A DNA stretch of 15,060 bases from contig CAYNLI010000073.1 of assembly GCA_964398035.1 (NCBI GenBank), forward strand, positions 1-15,060, read 5' to 3'. This document shows, in pieces, positions 1 to 6,510 of this stretch. The notes under the pieces were generated by a model that worked only from the letters and a program-made list of their open reading frames with translations, was not told the DNA's origin and made no database searches. Each line of letters begins with the position of its first letter. The stretch's first letter is position 1. This DNA is from Saonia sp964398035. Lineage in GTDB: Bacteria; Bacteroidota; Bacteroidia; Flavobacteriales; Flavobacteriaceae. A program made the position numbers and the translations under genes.

Positions 1-1
1 G

Positions 2-424
2 AGCCTTTGTTCCCAGCACCTGGGCGTTGGTCTTGGTCTTTTGACCACTTCTTGTAGTTCGCAATCTAACCCAACTATTATTGAAATACGATACGGTTCC
101 CAACTTGGAGAGTGTGAAGGCTATTGTTACTCTGAAATGGTCTATACCGAACATATAGAAAAAAATATCAATAAAGCTTGGGGTGACACCATTTTAAACC
201 CAACAAAAAAGATGCTACAAACCAAATGGACACATCTGACAACGGCTATAAACCTTTCTGATTTCTATTCTCTTGAACCTACCATTGGTTGTCCAGATTG
301 TGTGGATGGTGGTGAAAGTTGGATAACAATAGAAACAAATGAAAAATCTTATAAAGTACGTTATGAATATGGAGAGGTACCAAAACCAATGACCAACCTT
401 GTAGCGATAATAGAAAAATTGTGA
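2..424 (+). CDS. Hypothetical cysteine-containing lipoprotein, 5'-truncated by the window
   Basis: The frame is open from base 2 to the TAA at 422-424, with no ATG before the mature part, so the true start lies upstream of the window. The first visible residues form a hydrophobic stretch (LGVGLGLLTTSC) ending in a lipobox-like TTSC, followed by SSQ. This is the usual shape of a Bacteroidota lipoprotein signal peptide, although Thr rather than Leu at -3 makes the lipobox imperfect. A TTG at 41 could be read as a start, but it sits inside this signal peptide and is unlikely. The mature part is about 120 residues and has a CEGYC motif near its beginning and a GCPDC motif in its second half. These pairs could form disulfides in the envelope. 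The first 40 bases are richer in G+C than the rest. I recognise no firm family; a DUF6438-like envelope domain is one loose possibility. A zinc-ribbon gene follows 40 bp downstream. Confidence 0.7.
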   Translation, partial: SLCSQHLGVGLGLLTTSCSSQSNPTIIEIRYGSQLGECEGYCYSEMVYTEHIEKNINKAWGDTILNPTKKMLQTKWTHLTTAINLSDFYSLEPTIGCPDCVDGGESWITIETNEKSYKVRYEYGEVPKPMTNLVAIIEKL

Positions 425-464
425 AACAACATTACAATGTATAACTTCATAAAAACACAATACA

Positions 465-728
465 ATGAAAGAATATAAATTTTGCCAAAGTTGTGGCATG
501 CCAAAAAGCAAGGACAAGGGAAATGGTGGAACAGAAAAAGATGGTTCAAAATCTGATACATACTGTTCTTATTGTTATCAAAATGGTGAGTTTAATATGA
601 AGTCAGAGATTGACACTGCACAGAAAATGCAAAAAATGTGCATTAAAATGATGAAAAAAGAAGGTATGAACGGTGTTTTTGCCTGGCTTATGACCCGTGG
701 CATTCCAAGATTAGAGCGATGGAAATAA
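465..728 (+). CDS. Small zinc-ribbon domain protein
   Basis: This 87-residue protein begins with FCQSCGMP and carries a second pair, YCSYCYQNGEF, giving metal ligands C7, C10, C34 and C37. The CxxC-x23-CxxC spacing with a central DGSKSDTYC segment is the pattern of the 'putative zinc ribbon' family (zf-ribbon_2, PF12674). The rest is basic and rich in Met and Lys, and ends MTRGIPRLERWK; the C-terminal portion is probably helical. It has no signal peptide, so it should be cytoplasmic. Its role is unknown; members are often annotated only by the zinc ribbon, and nucleic-acid or protein binding would be inference. It lies 40 bp after the lipoprotein gene on the same strand and may be co-transcribed with it. 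A weak hairpin (770-786) follows but is not a convincing terminator. Confidence 0.85.
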   Translation: MKEYKFCQSCGMPKSKDKGNGGTEKDGSKSDTYCSYCYQNGEFNMKSEIDTAQKMQKMCIKMMKKEGMNGVFAWLMTRGIPRLERWK

Positions 729-818
729 ATATGGCACTACGTTTCATAATACAACCGTTACCATAACAAAGTTCTAAAAAAGAACTATTATTTTTATACC
801 TTAGAAAAAATTTTCAAC

Positions 819-1253
819 ATGAAAACCACTGGTGTATGTATTGCCCTATTTGCTTCCGTCTTATTTTTAAGTTTTATTGCCCCTGATAAACAAAATGAAA
901 AAAACACGAACATAAACATGTCCATAAAAAACGATAGTGTGTTGAGGCATGTGGTCTTATTTAAGTTTAAAGAAGGTACCGCAGCTGAAAAAATAAAAAT
1001 AGCGGAAGAAGCATTTAATGCCTTGCCCTCTAAAATACCACAGATCATTTCTTATGAATGGGGATTGAACAATAGCCCAGAAGGCTTGGACAAAGGCTTT
1101 ACTCACTGTTATTTCTTGACTTTTGCCAGTGAGGAAGGTCGAGCAATTTATTTGCCACATCCAGATCATAAAGCCTTTGGTGCTACTTTAGGTGATATTC
1201 TTGATGATGTTTTAGTGGTTGATTACTGGGCCTCTCCCGAGGCTACAAAGTAG
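819..1253 (+). CDS. Exported Dabb-family (stress-responsive alpha/beta barrel) protein
   Basis: This 144-residue protein has a short hydrophobic N-terminal segment (about residues 5-21), probably a signal peptide or anchor, then a Dabb domain (PF07876) over about residues 41-137. Recognisable family elements are LRHVVLFKFK at the first strand, a helix with EEAFNALPSKIP, the GLNNSPEGL turn, FTHCYFLTF, the YLPHPDHKAF motif and a final VLVVDYW strand. Dabb proteins are small dimeric ferredoxin-like folds; some are stress-induced and a few relatives are cyclases or lyases, but most have no known reaction. Cytoplasmic versions lack the leader seen here, so this copy probably acts in the periplasm. 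An internal ATG (residue 34) would give a leaderless form, but the hydrophobic leader favours 819. It lies 90 bp downstream of the zinc-ribbon gene, so it may have its own promoter. Confidence 0.88.
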   Translation: MKTTGVCIALFASVLFLSFIAPDKQNEKNTNINMSIKNDSVLRHVVLFKFKEGTAAEKIKIAEEAFNALPSKIPQIISYEWGLNNSPEGLDKGFTHCYFLTFASEEGRAIYLPHPDHKAFGATLGDILDDVLVVDYWASPEATK

Positions 1254-1286
1254 TTTCGCCCTCTCCAAAGGAAAGGTAAAAGAAAA

Positions 1287-1339
1287 GTGTCATTTCGAAA
1301 TGAAGAATGATTGAGAAATCTAAAAAAACTAGATTTCTC
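1287..1339. repeat. Degenerate intergenic palindromic repeat with hairpin
   Basis: The segment starts GTGTCATTTCGA and contains a perfect 10-bp inverted repeat: 1313-1322 (GAGAAATCTA) pairs with 1330-1339 (TAGATTTCTC) around a 7-base A-rich loop. The words GTCATTTCGA, GAGAAATCT and AGATTTCTCG are the ones I associate with abundant dispersed palindromic repeats in flavobacterial intergenic regions. This copy appears eroded, because the outer arm does not return to a matching TCGAAATGAC. It lies between the convergent Dabb gene and pyrD, where it could also act as a weak bidirectional transcription stop. Repeat identity rests on memory of the motif, not on a search. Confidence 0.55.
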
Positions 1340-1383
1340 GTTGCTCTTACAGGCGTTGTCGAAAATACAAAACGTGTTCCAAA

Positions 1384-1437
1384 TCGTCTTTGCGAGTACA
1401 ACGAATAGATGTCTGTTCAAGCGGAGTCGAGAACTAT
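1384..1437. repeat. Two further degenerate repeat pieces (intergenic mosaic)
   Basis: Two more fragments lie beside the hairpin repeat. At 1384-1406 the sequence TCGTCTTTGCGAG followed by an ACGAA word resembles the TCGTCATTGCGAG-type repeat common in Bacteroidota. At 1410-1435 TGTCTGTTCAAGCGGAGTCG resembles one arm of a second type that reads GTCTGTTcgAGCGnAGTCGA. Neither keeps both palindromic arms, so they look like decayed pieces. No coding potential is visible between 1254 and 1474. Confidence 0.4.
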
Positions 1438-1474
1438 TAAACCTATAGAAAGACCCAAGGAATCAACAAACGAA

Positions 1475-2518
1475 CTATATATTTGGGCTATTTAAGATTG
1501 CCTTATTTATTTTCTTGATCAATGCCGGTCCTTCATAAATAAAGCCTGTCCAAAGCTGTACAAGGGTAGCTCCTGCATTTAATTTCTCTAAAGCATCTTC
1601 TGGCGAGTGAATTCCGCCAACGCCAATAATGGGAAAGGCTTTATTACTTTTCTCAGATAAAAACCGAATGACCTCTGTACTTCTTTCTGTCAAAGGTTTT
1701 CCGCTTAATCCACCATTTTCTTTGGTCAAGTTTTCATTAGAGTTTAAACCCTCTCTGGAAATTGTGGTATTGGTGGCAATGACCCCATCAATTTTAGAAT
1801 CTTTCACAATTTGTATAATATCCAAAAGTTGTTCATTGGTTAGGTCTGGCGCTATTTTTAAAAGAATCGGTTTGCCATTGTTTCCCAACTTTTTGGCGTA
1901 CTTCTCGTTTTCTTTTTTCAACTCCGTCAATAATGCGGTCAGAGGTTTTTTGTCCTGTAATTCCCGTAACCCTGGTGTATTGGGAGAGCTTACATTCACT
2001 ACAAAGTAGTCTACATGGTCATATAACGCATTAAAACAGATGAGATAGTCCTTTACTGCCTCATCATTGGGTGTTACCTTGTTCTTGCCAATATTACCCC
2101 CAATAAGCACTTTATGCTCTTTCTTTAACTGTGCTACGGCAGAGAGTACTCCTTCATTATTAAATCCCATTCGGTTGATAATGGCCTTATCTGCTTTTAG
2201 CCTAAACAATCTTTTTTTAGGATTTCCATCTTGTGGTTTTGGGGTCAACGTCCCTATTTCTATAAAACCAAAGCCAAAATTGGAAAGTTCATTGTACAAC
2301 AGTGCATTTTTATCGAACCCAGCAGCAAGGCCTACAGGGTTTTTAAATTTTAATCCAAAAACTTCCCGTTCCAATCTTTTATCTTCAATAGTATAAATAG
2401 CTTTAAAAATTCCTGAGAAACCAATTTTAGAAAGAAATTTAATAGCAGAAAATGTAAGGTAGTGTACTTTTTCTGGATCAATTAAGAAAAAAATTGGACG
2501 AATAAGGAGTTTATACAT
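1475..2518 (-). CDS. pyrD: Dihydroorotate dehydrogenase (quinone), class 2
   Basis: It oxidises dihydroorotate to orotate in de novo pyrimidine synthesis, passing electrons through FMN to the membrane quinone pool. At 347 residues it has the usual class 2 length, including the N-terminal helical extension (about residues 1-45) that docks on the inner membrane and marks it apart from soluble class 1 enzymes. Visible motifs are GLAAGFDKN (63-71) and NRMGFNNEG (115-123) around FMN and substrate, NVSSPNTPGLR (175-185) with S178 as the expected catalytic base, KIAPDL (221-226), ATNTT (248-252), GGLSG (269-273) and the phosphate-binding GVGGI (299-303). All key residues are present. It is transcribed alone, divergent from pepT. 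The start ATG at 2516-2518 gives the complete extension and is 18 bp from a good -7 box. Confidence 0.98.
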   Translation of the reverse strand: MYKLLIRPIFFLIDPEKVHYLTFSAIKFLSKIGFSGIFKAIYTIEDKRLEREVFGLKFKNPVGLAAGFDKNALLYNELSNFGFGFIEIGTLTPKPQDGNPKKRLFRLKADKAIINRMGFNNEGVLSAVAQLKKEHKVLIGGNIGKNKVTPNDEAVKDYLICFNALYDHVDYFVVNVSSPNTPGLRELQDKKPLTALLTELKKENEKYAKKLGNNGKPILLKIAPDLTNEQLLDIIQIVKDSKIDGVIATNTTISREGLNSNENLTKENGGLSGKPLTERSTEVIRFLSEKSNKAFPIIGVGGIHSPEDALEKLNAGATLVQLWTGFIYEGPALIKKINKAILNSPNI

Positions 2519-2536
2519 AAATCAAATTAGTTTGTA

Positions 2537-2544
2537 CAAAAATA
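2537..2544 (-). promoter_or_regulatory. Putative pyrD promoter -7 box (TATTTTTG)
   Basis: Read on the minus strand this is TATTTTTG, an exact match to the Bacteroidota -7 consensus TAnnTTTG, ending 18 bp before the pyrD start codon. No clear TTG -33 element is present at 17-23 bp upstream (the nearest is about 30 bp away), so only the -7 box is supported. The untranslated leader would be about 10-15 bases. Confidence 0.5.
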
Positions 2545-2610
2545 CGAACTCCATTTAAGACATAAATATAAAATCAATCAATTTTAGATTTGAACTAGTT
2601 CATTATCCAC

Positions 2611-2645
2611 TTGATAAAATAGCATACATATAAACATTATTTTTG
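2611..2645 (+). promoter_or_regulatory. Putative pepT promoter (TTG ... TATTTTTG)
   Basis: A TTG at 2611-2613 and TATTTTTG at 2638-2645 are separated by 24 bp, close to the Bacteroidota pattern TTG-N17-23-TAnnTTTG. The -7 box lies 14 bp before the pepT ATG, giving a very short leader. The same 8-mer serves the divergent pyrD promoter about 100 bp away. This is assigned by sequence match only. Confidence 0.5.
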
Positions 2646-2659
2646 ATGAAAATTTCCTG

Positions 2660-3880
2660 ATGCAAAAACTCATAGACCGTTTCTTAAGTTATGTTACTAT
2701 TGATACTCAAAGTGATTCCAATTCCAAAGCAACTCCCAGTACAAAAAAGCAATGGGACTTGGCCAATCTTTTGGTCAAAGAGTTAAAAGAAATAGGAATG
2801 AAAAATATTTCTATTGATGAGAAAGCATATATCATGGCCACTCTCCCAAGCAACATAGAAAAAGAAGTGCCTACCATTGGGTTTATTTCCCATTTTGATA
2901 CTTCACCAGATTTTTCTGGAACCAACGTCAATCCTCAAATCATAACAGCCTATGATGGAAAAGATATTGTACTGAATGAAAAAGAAAATATTATCCTTTC
3001 TCCTGATTATTTTGAAGATTTGCTTTTATACAAAGGGCAAACCTTGATTACAACAGATGGCACAACGCTTTTAGGAGCTGATGATAAAGCTGGTATTGCT
3101 GAAATTATAACAGCTATGGATTATTTAATCCAGCATCCCAAAATAAAGCATGGAAAAATAAGAATAGGTTTTACACCTGATGAAGAAATTGGTCGCGGTG
3201 CCCATCAATTCAATGTAGAAAAATTTGGTGCAGATTGGGCGTATACCATCGATGGAAGTCAAGTTGGCGAATTGGAATATGAAAATTTCAATGCCGCAGG
3301 AGCCAAAGTAACCATAAAGGGGAAAAGTATACACCCTGGTTATGCCCGAGGAAAAATGGTAAATGCTATTGGCATAGCCAATGAGTTTATGAGCTTAATG
3401 CCATTGGGAGAAATTCCAGAACATACTTGGCGTAGAGAAGGTTTTTTTCACATACACCATATTAAAGGGGAAATAGAACATGCGGAATTGGAAATGATCG
3501 TTAGGTACCATGATAAAGACAGGTTTGAGGAACGAAAATTAATGTTGCATAAAATAACGGAACAACTGAATTCTAAATATGGGGATTGCATCACCCTAGA
3601 ACTCAATGACCAATACTTTAATATGCGAGAAAAAATAGAACCCGTTTTTCATATTGTAGAAATTGCCAAAGAAGCCATGGAGGCTACAGGCATAGAACCT
3701 ATAATAAAACCCATTCGCGGGGGCACGGACGGGTCGCAATTAAGTTTTATGGGGCTGCCATGCCCTAATATTTTTGCTGGCGGGCATAATTTTCATGGGA
3801 AGTATGAGTATGTCCCTGTAGAAAGCATGCAAAAGGCCGTTGATGTTATTGTAAAAATTTGTGAACTTGTTTGCAAGTAA
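2660..3880 (+). CDS. pepT: Peptidase T (tripeptide aminopeptidase, M20B)
   Basis: This cytoplasmic di-zinc aminopeptidase releases the N-terminal residue from tripeptides and so helps recycle peptides. The 406 residues match the family length closely. The co-catalytic site is intact: H78 and D80 in SHFDTSPD, the bridging D141 in LLGADDKAG, the catalytic E175 with E176 in TPDEEIGRGA, D198 in TIDGSQVG, and H379 in GGHNFHGKYE. The RGGTDGSQLSFMG block (353-365) of the substrate pocket is also present. The dimerisation 'lid' domain lies at about residues 205-310. The ATG at 2660 gives the standard N-terminus (MQKLIDRFLSYV). It is followed 12 bp later by a YdeI-like gene, with which it is probably co-transcribed, and it diverges from pyrD. 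Confidence 0.98.
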   Translation: MQKLIDRFLSYVTIDTQSDSNSKATPSTKKQWDLANLLVKELKEIGMKNISIDEKAYIMATLPSNIEKEVPTIGFISHFDTSPDFSGTNVNPQIITAYDGKDIVLNEKENIILSPDYFEDLLLYKGQTLITTDGTTLLGADDKAGIAEIITAMDYLIQHPKIKHGKIRIGFTPDEEIGRGAHQFNVEKFGADWAYTIDGSQVGELEYENFNAAGAKVTIKGKSIHPGYARGKMVNAIGIANEFMSLMPLGEIPEHTWRREGFFHIHHIKGEIEHAELEMIVRYHDKDRFEERKLMLHKITEQLNSKYGDCITLELNDQYFNMREKIEPVFHIVEIAKEAMEATGIEPIIKPIRGGTDGSQLSFMGLPCPNIFAGGHNFHGKYEYVPVESMQKAVDVIVKICELVCK

Positions 3881-3892
3881 AAATTAATTTTC

Positions 3893-4492
3893 ATGGACAA
3901 GTCTGAAAAAGTTGCGTCTTATTATGAAGAACAACATCGTTTTAAGGAAAGCATTGGTGTCTTACGGCAATTAGCCTTAGAAGCCAATCTTGATGAAACA
4001 TATAAATGGAATTTCCCAACCTATACCTTGAACAGCAAAAATGTGTTGTCCATATGCAAGTTCAAAAATCATTTTGGCCTTTGGTTCTTCAATGGTGTGT
4101 TTTTAAAAGATACAAAAAAAGTGCTGAAAAATCCCCAAGAAGGAAAAACCCAAGGTATGAGGCATTGGAAATTCAATCCTATAGAAGATATTGATAAAAT
4201 CTCTGTTCTTTCCTATATACAAGAAGCCGTTGAAAATCAGAAAAAAGGATTGACCATTATTGCAAAAAGAAGTGAAAAGAAAAACTTGGTAATTCCTTCA
4301 TTACTTACTGAAGCTCTAAACAATGAAACTGAGTTGAAAAAAGATTTTGAAAATTTAACCCCATACAAGCAGCGTGAATATTGTGAATACATAATTTCTG
4401 CAAAACAAGAAAAAACAAAAGTGTCACGCTTGCAAAAAATACTTCCCATGATTAAAAATGGTGCTGGGTTAAATGGCAGGTACCGTTGTTAA
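3893..4492 (+). CDS. YdeI/OmdA-like protein (DUF1801 plus C-terminal OmdA domain)
   Basis: This 199-residue cytoplasmic protein has two parts. Residues about 15-115 fit the DUF1801 (YdhG-like) fold, with the typical YKWNFPTYTLNSKNV segment and the FKNHFGLWFFNG segment. Residues about 130-190 match the OmdA/YdeI C-terminal helix region, with LKKDFENLTPYKQREYCEYI and the LQKILPMIKNG segment near the end. B. subtilis YdeI gave the family its name; the link to OmpD in the family title is historical and does not show a function here. It has no signal peptide or membrane segment. It starts 12 bp after pepT, suggesting the same transcript, but nothing links it to peptide breakdown. Its 3' end converges on yajC, and its stop codon touches the T-tract of the yajC terminator on the opposite strand. 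Confidence 0.88.
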   Translation: MDKSEKVASYYEEQHRFKESIGVLRQLALEANLDETYKWNFPTYTLNSKNVLSICKFKNHFGLWFFNGVFLKDTKKVLKNPQEGKTQGMRHWKFNPIEDIDKISVLSYIQEAVENQKKGLTIIAKRSEKKNLVIPSLLTEALNNETELKKDFENLTPYKQREYCEYIISAKQEKTKVSRLQKILPMIKNGAGLNGRYRC

Positions 4493-4526
4493 AATAAAAA
4501 AAACAGCAACCCAATGGATTGCTGTT
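4491..4526 (-). terminator. Rho-independent terminator of the nusB-DUF1573-yajC unit
   Basis: On the minus strand the hairpin AACAGCAATCC / GGGTTGCTGTT has an 11-bp stem (4516-4526 with 4502-4512) and a 3-base loop, followed directly by a T-rich run (complement of the A tract at 4491-4503). One stem position is a G·U wobble in the minus-strand RNA but a C·A mismatch in plus-strand RNA, and no T-run follows on the plus side. It therefore serves the minus-strand genes and starts 25 bp after the yajC stop. Confidence 0.88.
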
Positions 4527-4550
4527 GTTCTAATAAATCATAAGAAATAC

Positions 4551-4841
4551 TTATTTTTTCTTCTCTACAGGATTTAATTTTTTACTCAAGTCCATAGAAA
4601 TGGCAGAACGGTCAAACTTAAGTCGGCCGGCCATAGTTTCAATAACACAGGAAGCATCCTTGTCATTAAGTTCTACAATCTTACCGTGAAGACCACTTCT
4701 AGTAATTATTTTATCTCCTTTTTTTAATGCTGACGCATATTTTTTTTCGTCTTTTTGACGCTTCATCTGTGGGCGAATCATAAAAAAATAAGCTACCACA
4801 AATATTAATATCAGCGGAAGAAATGGATATTGTTCTAACAT
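4551..4841 (-). CDS. yajC: Preprotein translocase subunit YajC
   Basis: YajC is the small inner-membrane partner of SecDF in the Sec export machinery. This 96-residue protein has one N-terminal membrane helix (about residues 5-22), the conserved MIRPQMKRQK cap (21-30), and a small cytoplasmic beta domain with GDKIITRSGLHGKIVEL. Length and architecture are normal for the family. It is the last gene of the minus-strand unit, 17 bp after the DUF1573 lipoprotein, and is followed by a strong terminator. The start ATG follows closely on the previous stop and gives the right distance to the membrane helix. Confidence 0.96.
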   Translation of the reverse strand: MLEQYPFLPLILIFVVAYFFMIRPQMKRQKDEKKYASALKKGDKIITRSGLHGKIVELNDKDASCVIETMAGRLKFDRSAISMDLSKKLNPVEKKK

Positions 4842-4858
4842 ATTATCTTAACTATCTT

Positions 4859-5347
4859 TTAATTGGTTACAGCTTTTAATGGTCCAGCAGCTTGCACAGC
4901 ACCAGCTCTTGGGTTAACAAAAGCTTTGATTCTCAAAACTTCAGAACCTCTTTCTGTATTTGCAGTTACTGTTATCGTTTTTGTTATTTGGTTTTGTCCA
5001 GAGCCGTTAAATTTCACCATTAACTCTCCTGTTTCTCCTGGAGCTATAGGCTCTTTTGGAGGATCGGGGATTGTACACCCACAGCTACTTTTGGCATCTG
5101 TGATAATCAATGGTGCATTACCCGTATTGGTAAATACAAAAGCAACTTCTTGTGGTGTTCCTTGATCAATAACTCCAAAGTCGTGCTCTGATTTTTCAAA
5201 AGTCATTATTGGTAATTTTCTTGCTGAAGCATCTCTTTGCGAAGCTACTTCTACATTAGCCGCATTTACTTTACTAGATGCGTTTTCCTTACAGGAAACA
5301 AAGGCTAACATTGAAGCTACGCCTAAAACTAAACATACTTTTTTCAT
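4859..5347 (-). CDS. DUF1573 domain lipoprotein
   Basis: This 162-residue protein has a lipoprotein signal peptide ending AFVSC, with C19 as the lipidated residue. After a low-complexity linker comes a DUF1573 immunoglobulin-like domain (about residues 47-147): FEKSEHDFGVIDQG, FTNTGNAPLIITDAKSSCGC (C89 and C91), the IAPGETG turn and the final KTITVTANT strand. DUF1573 is widespread in Bacteroidota, usually on envelope proteins, and has no assigned reaction; it resembles ASH/MSP-type binding domains. The closing C-terminal tail is Ala/Gly-rich. It lies 42 bp after nusB and 17 bp before yajC, an arrangement I recognise from other flavobacterial genomes. Its place beside yajC fits an envelope role, but that is inference. 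Confidence 0.93.
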   Translation of the reverse strand: MKKVCLVLGVASMLAFVSCKENASSKVNAANVEVASQRDASARKLPIMTFEKSEHDFGVIDQGTPQEVAFVFTNTGNAPLIITDAKSSCGCTIPDPPKEPIAPGETGELMVKFNGSGQNQITKTITVTANTERGSEVLRIKAFVNPRAGAVQAAGPLKAVTN

Positions 5348-5389
5348 GAATTTGGTTTTTATATTGCAGTAAAATTAGGGAATTTTAAT

Positions 5390-6337
5390 TTATAACAATC
5401 CTCTTCCCAATTTTTTTAACTTTCCGTTAGCTTTATATTCCCTTACCAATTTATCTAAAATACCGTTGATAAAAATGCTGCTCTTGGGTGTGGAATACTC
5501 TTTGGCTATCTCTATATACTCATTTATAGTGACCCTTTCTGGTATGGATGGAAAATTGAGCAGCTCACAAATGGCCATCTTAAGAAGAATGGAATCTACT
5601 TCTGCTATCCTATCCTTGTCCCAATTTGGCGTTTTACCATCAATCTCATTTTCCCACTCTGTATTTCTCAATAAAGTCTTGGTCAATAATTTTTGAGCAA
5701 ACTCCATATCTTCTTGGTCTTTCAATAATTTAGGAAGAAAAAAAGATTCATCCTGATCTTGTTTCACCTTTTTAAACTGTTTTAAAAGAAATGTGTTCAC
5801 AATAGGAATATCATCTACCCATGTTAATTTATCATCCTCAAAATAATCATAGATTTTCTCGTTGGGTGCTATAATATTTTTGAACAAATCAAGAATAAGT
5901 TCTTTGTCTTCTTCATAACTACAATCACCAGAAAGCATGTACTTGGTATAAGGCTCACTTTCTACAATTTCTTTGTATATAATTTTTATGTACTCTTCAT
6001 TTAAGTACCAATTTTTCAATCTCTTTTTAGCCAGTGCATCTTTAAGAGGTTTATTGGTTGCTATTTGGGACAAAAGGGCATTGTCTATAAACTTTTTCTG
6101 ATTAGGGTATTTATCGGACGCTGTGACCAAATACTTTTTTGAAGAAAGTTGTACATTGCTTTCTGCCAATTGCCTTACTTCAATCAACAGGCTCAACATT
6201 AATAAGTAAAGGGAATACATATTCTCTATACTCACTTTTAAAAACTTCTCTTGTTTTTCCAAAGAGTCGTCATGGGATTGGGTCAGTGCATAAACACATT
6301 GCATTACTTTAACCCGGATATGCCTTCTTGTGAGCAT
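5390..6337 (-). CDS. nusB: Transcription antitermination factor NusB, long Bacteroidota form
   Basis: NusB pairs with NusE (ribosomal protein S10) on boxA RNA to promote antitermination, mainly of rRNA operons. The NusB core is at the C-terminus (about residues 205-305): WDKDRIAEVDSILLKMAI, IPERVTINEYIEIAKEYST, and SSIFINGILDKL. The N-terminal MLTRRHIRVKVMQCVYAL matches the start of NusB (RRxxRxxALQxLY). The protein is 315 residues, about twice the length of E. coli NusB (139), because a mostly helical insert of about 170 residues separates the first helix from the core; this is normal for Bacteroidota. It heads the minus-strand unit with a DUF1573 lipoprotein and yajC, and diverges from an ABC exporter. 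The promoter is at 6376-6408. Confidence 0.96.
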   Translation of the reverse strand: MLTRRHIRVKVMQCVYALTQSHDDSLEKQEKFLKVSIENMYSLYLLMLSLLIEVRQLAESNVQLSSKKYLVTASDKYPNQKKFIDNALLSQIATNKPLKDALAKKRLKNWYLNEEYIKIIYKEIVESEPYTKYMLSGDCSYEEDKELILDLFKNIIAPNEKIYDYFEDDKLTWVDDIPIVNTFLLKQFKKVKQDQDESFFLPKLLKDQEDMEFAQKLLTKTLLRNTEWENEIDGKTPNWDKDRIAEVDSILLKMAICELLNFPSIPERVTINEYIEIAKEYSTPKSSIFINGILDKLVREYKANGKLKKLGRGLL

Positions 6338-6375
6338 TTTAAAGAACTTTTTCTAGAACATGTTAAACGTAGGCG

Positions 6376-6408
6376 CAAAAATAGTGTTATAATTTAAATC
6401 CTGACCAA
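6376..6408 (-). promoter_or_regulatory. Putative nusB promoter (TTG-N22-TATTTTTG)
   Basis: On the minus strand TTG (complement of 6406-6408) and TATTTTTG (complement of 6376-6383) are 22 bp apart, within the Bacteroidota pattern TTG-N17-23-TAnnTTTG. The -7 box ends 38 bp before the nusB start codon. It matches both halves of the consensus, the best such match I found in the window. Confidence 0.6.
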
Positions 6409-6439
6409 TTCCTTTTACAATCTTATATATTTTATAACA

Positions 6440-6468
6440 TTTAATTTACCATCAAACTACTATATTTG
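6440..6468 (+). promoter_or_regulatory. Putative promoter of the ABC exporter gene
   Basis: TATATTTG at 6461-6468 matches the -7 consensus TAnnTTTG exactly and lies 42 bp before the preferred ATG at 6511. The only -33 candidate at a suitable distance is TTTA at 6440-6443 (17 bp spacer), one mismatch from TTTG. The assignment is moderate for the -7 box and weak for the -33 box. Confidence 0.45.
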
Positions 6469-6510
6469 ATGCTTTTGTAAAACATCTAATTATTTTTGCA
6501 ATCCAACTGG

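Noticed and set aside
41..424. TTG at 41 as the start of the first gene
   Set aside because: The frame is open upstream to the window edge and the residues before and after the TTG form one continuous signal peptide with a lipobox cysteine, so the gene is cut and does not start here.
770..786. Hairpin AGTTCT / AGAACT between the zinc-ribbon and Dabb genes
   Set aside because: The stem is only 6 bp with two G-C pairs and a loop of five A. The following bases are AT-rich but not a clean T-run, so it is too weak to call a terminator.
1629..2396. Long plus-strand open frames inside pyrD
   Set aside because: They lie wholly antisense to a gene with intact motifs, their translations match no family, and they have no promoter or start context.
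6496..6510. TTG start giving a five-residue longer ABC exporter
   Set aside because: An ATG follows five codons later at the start of the first amphipathic segment, and the extra residues (MQSNW) add no recognisable family feature.
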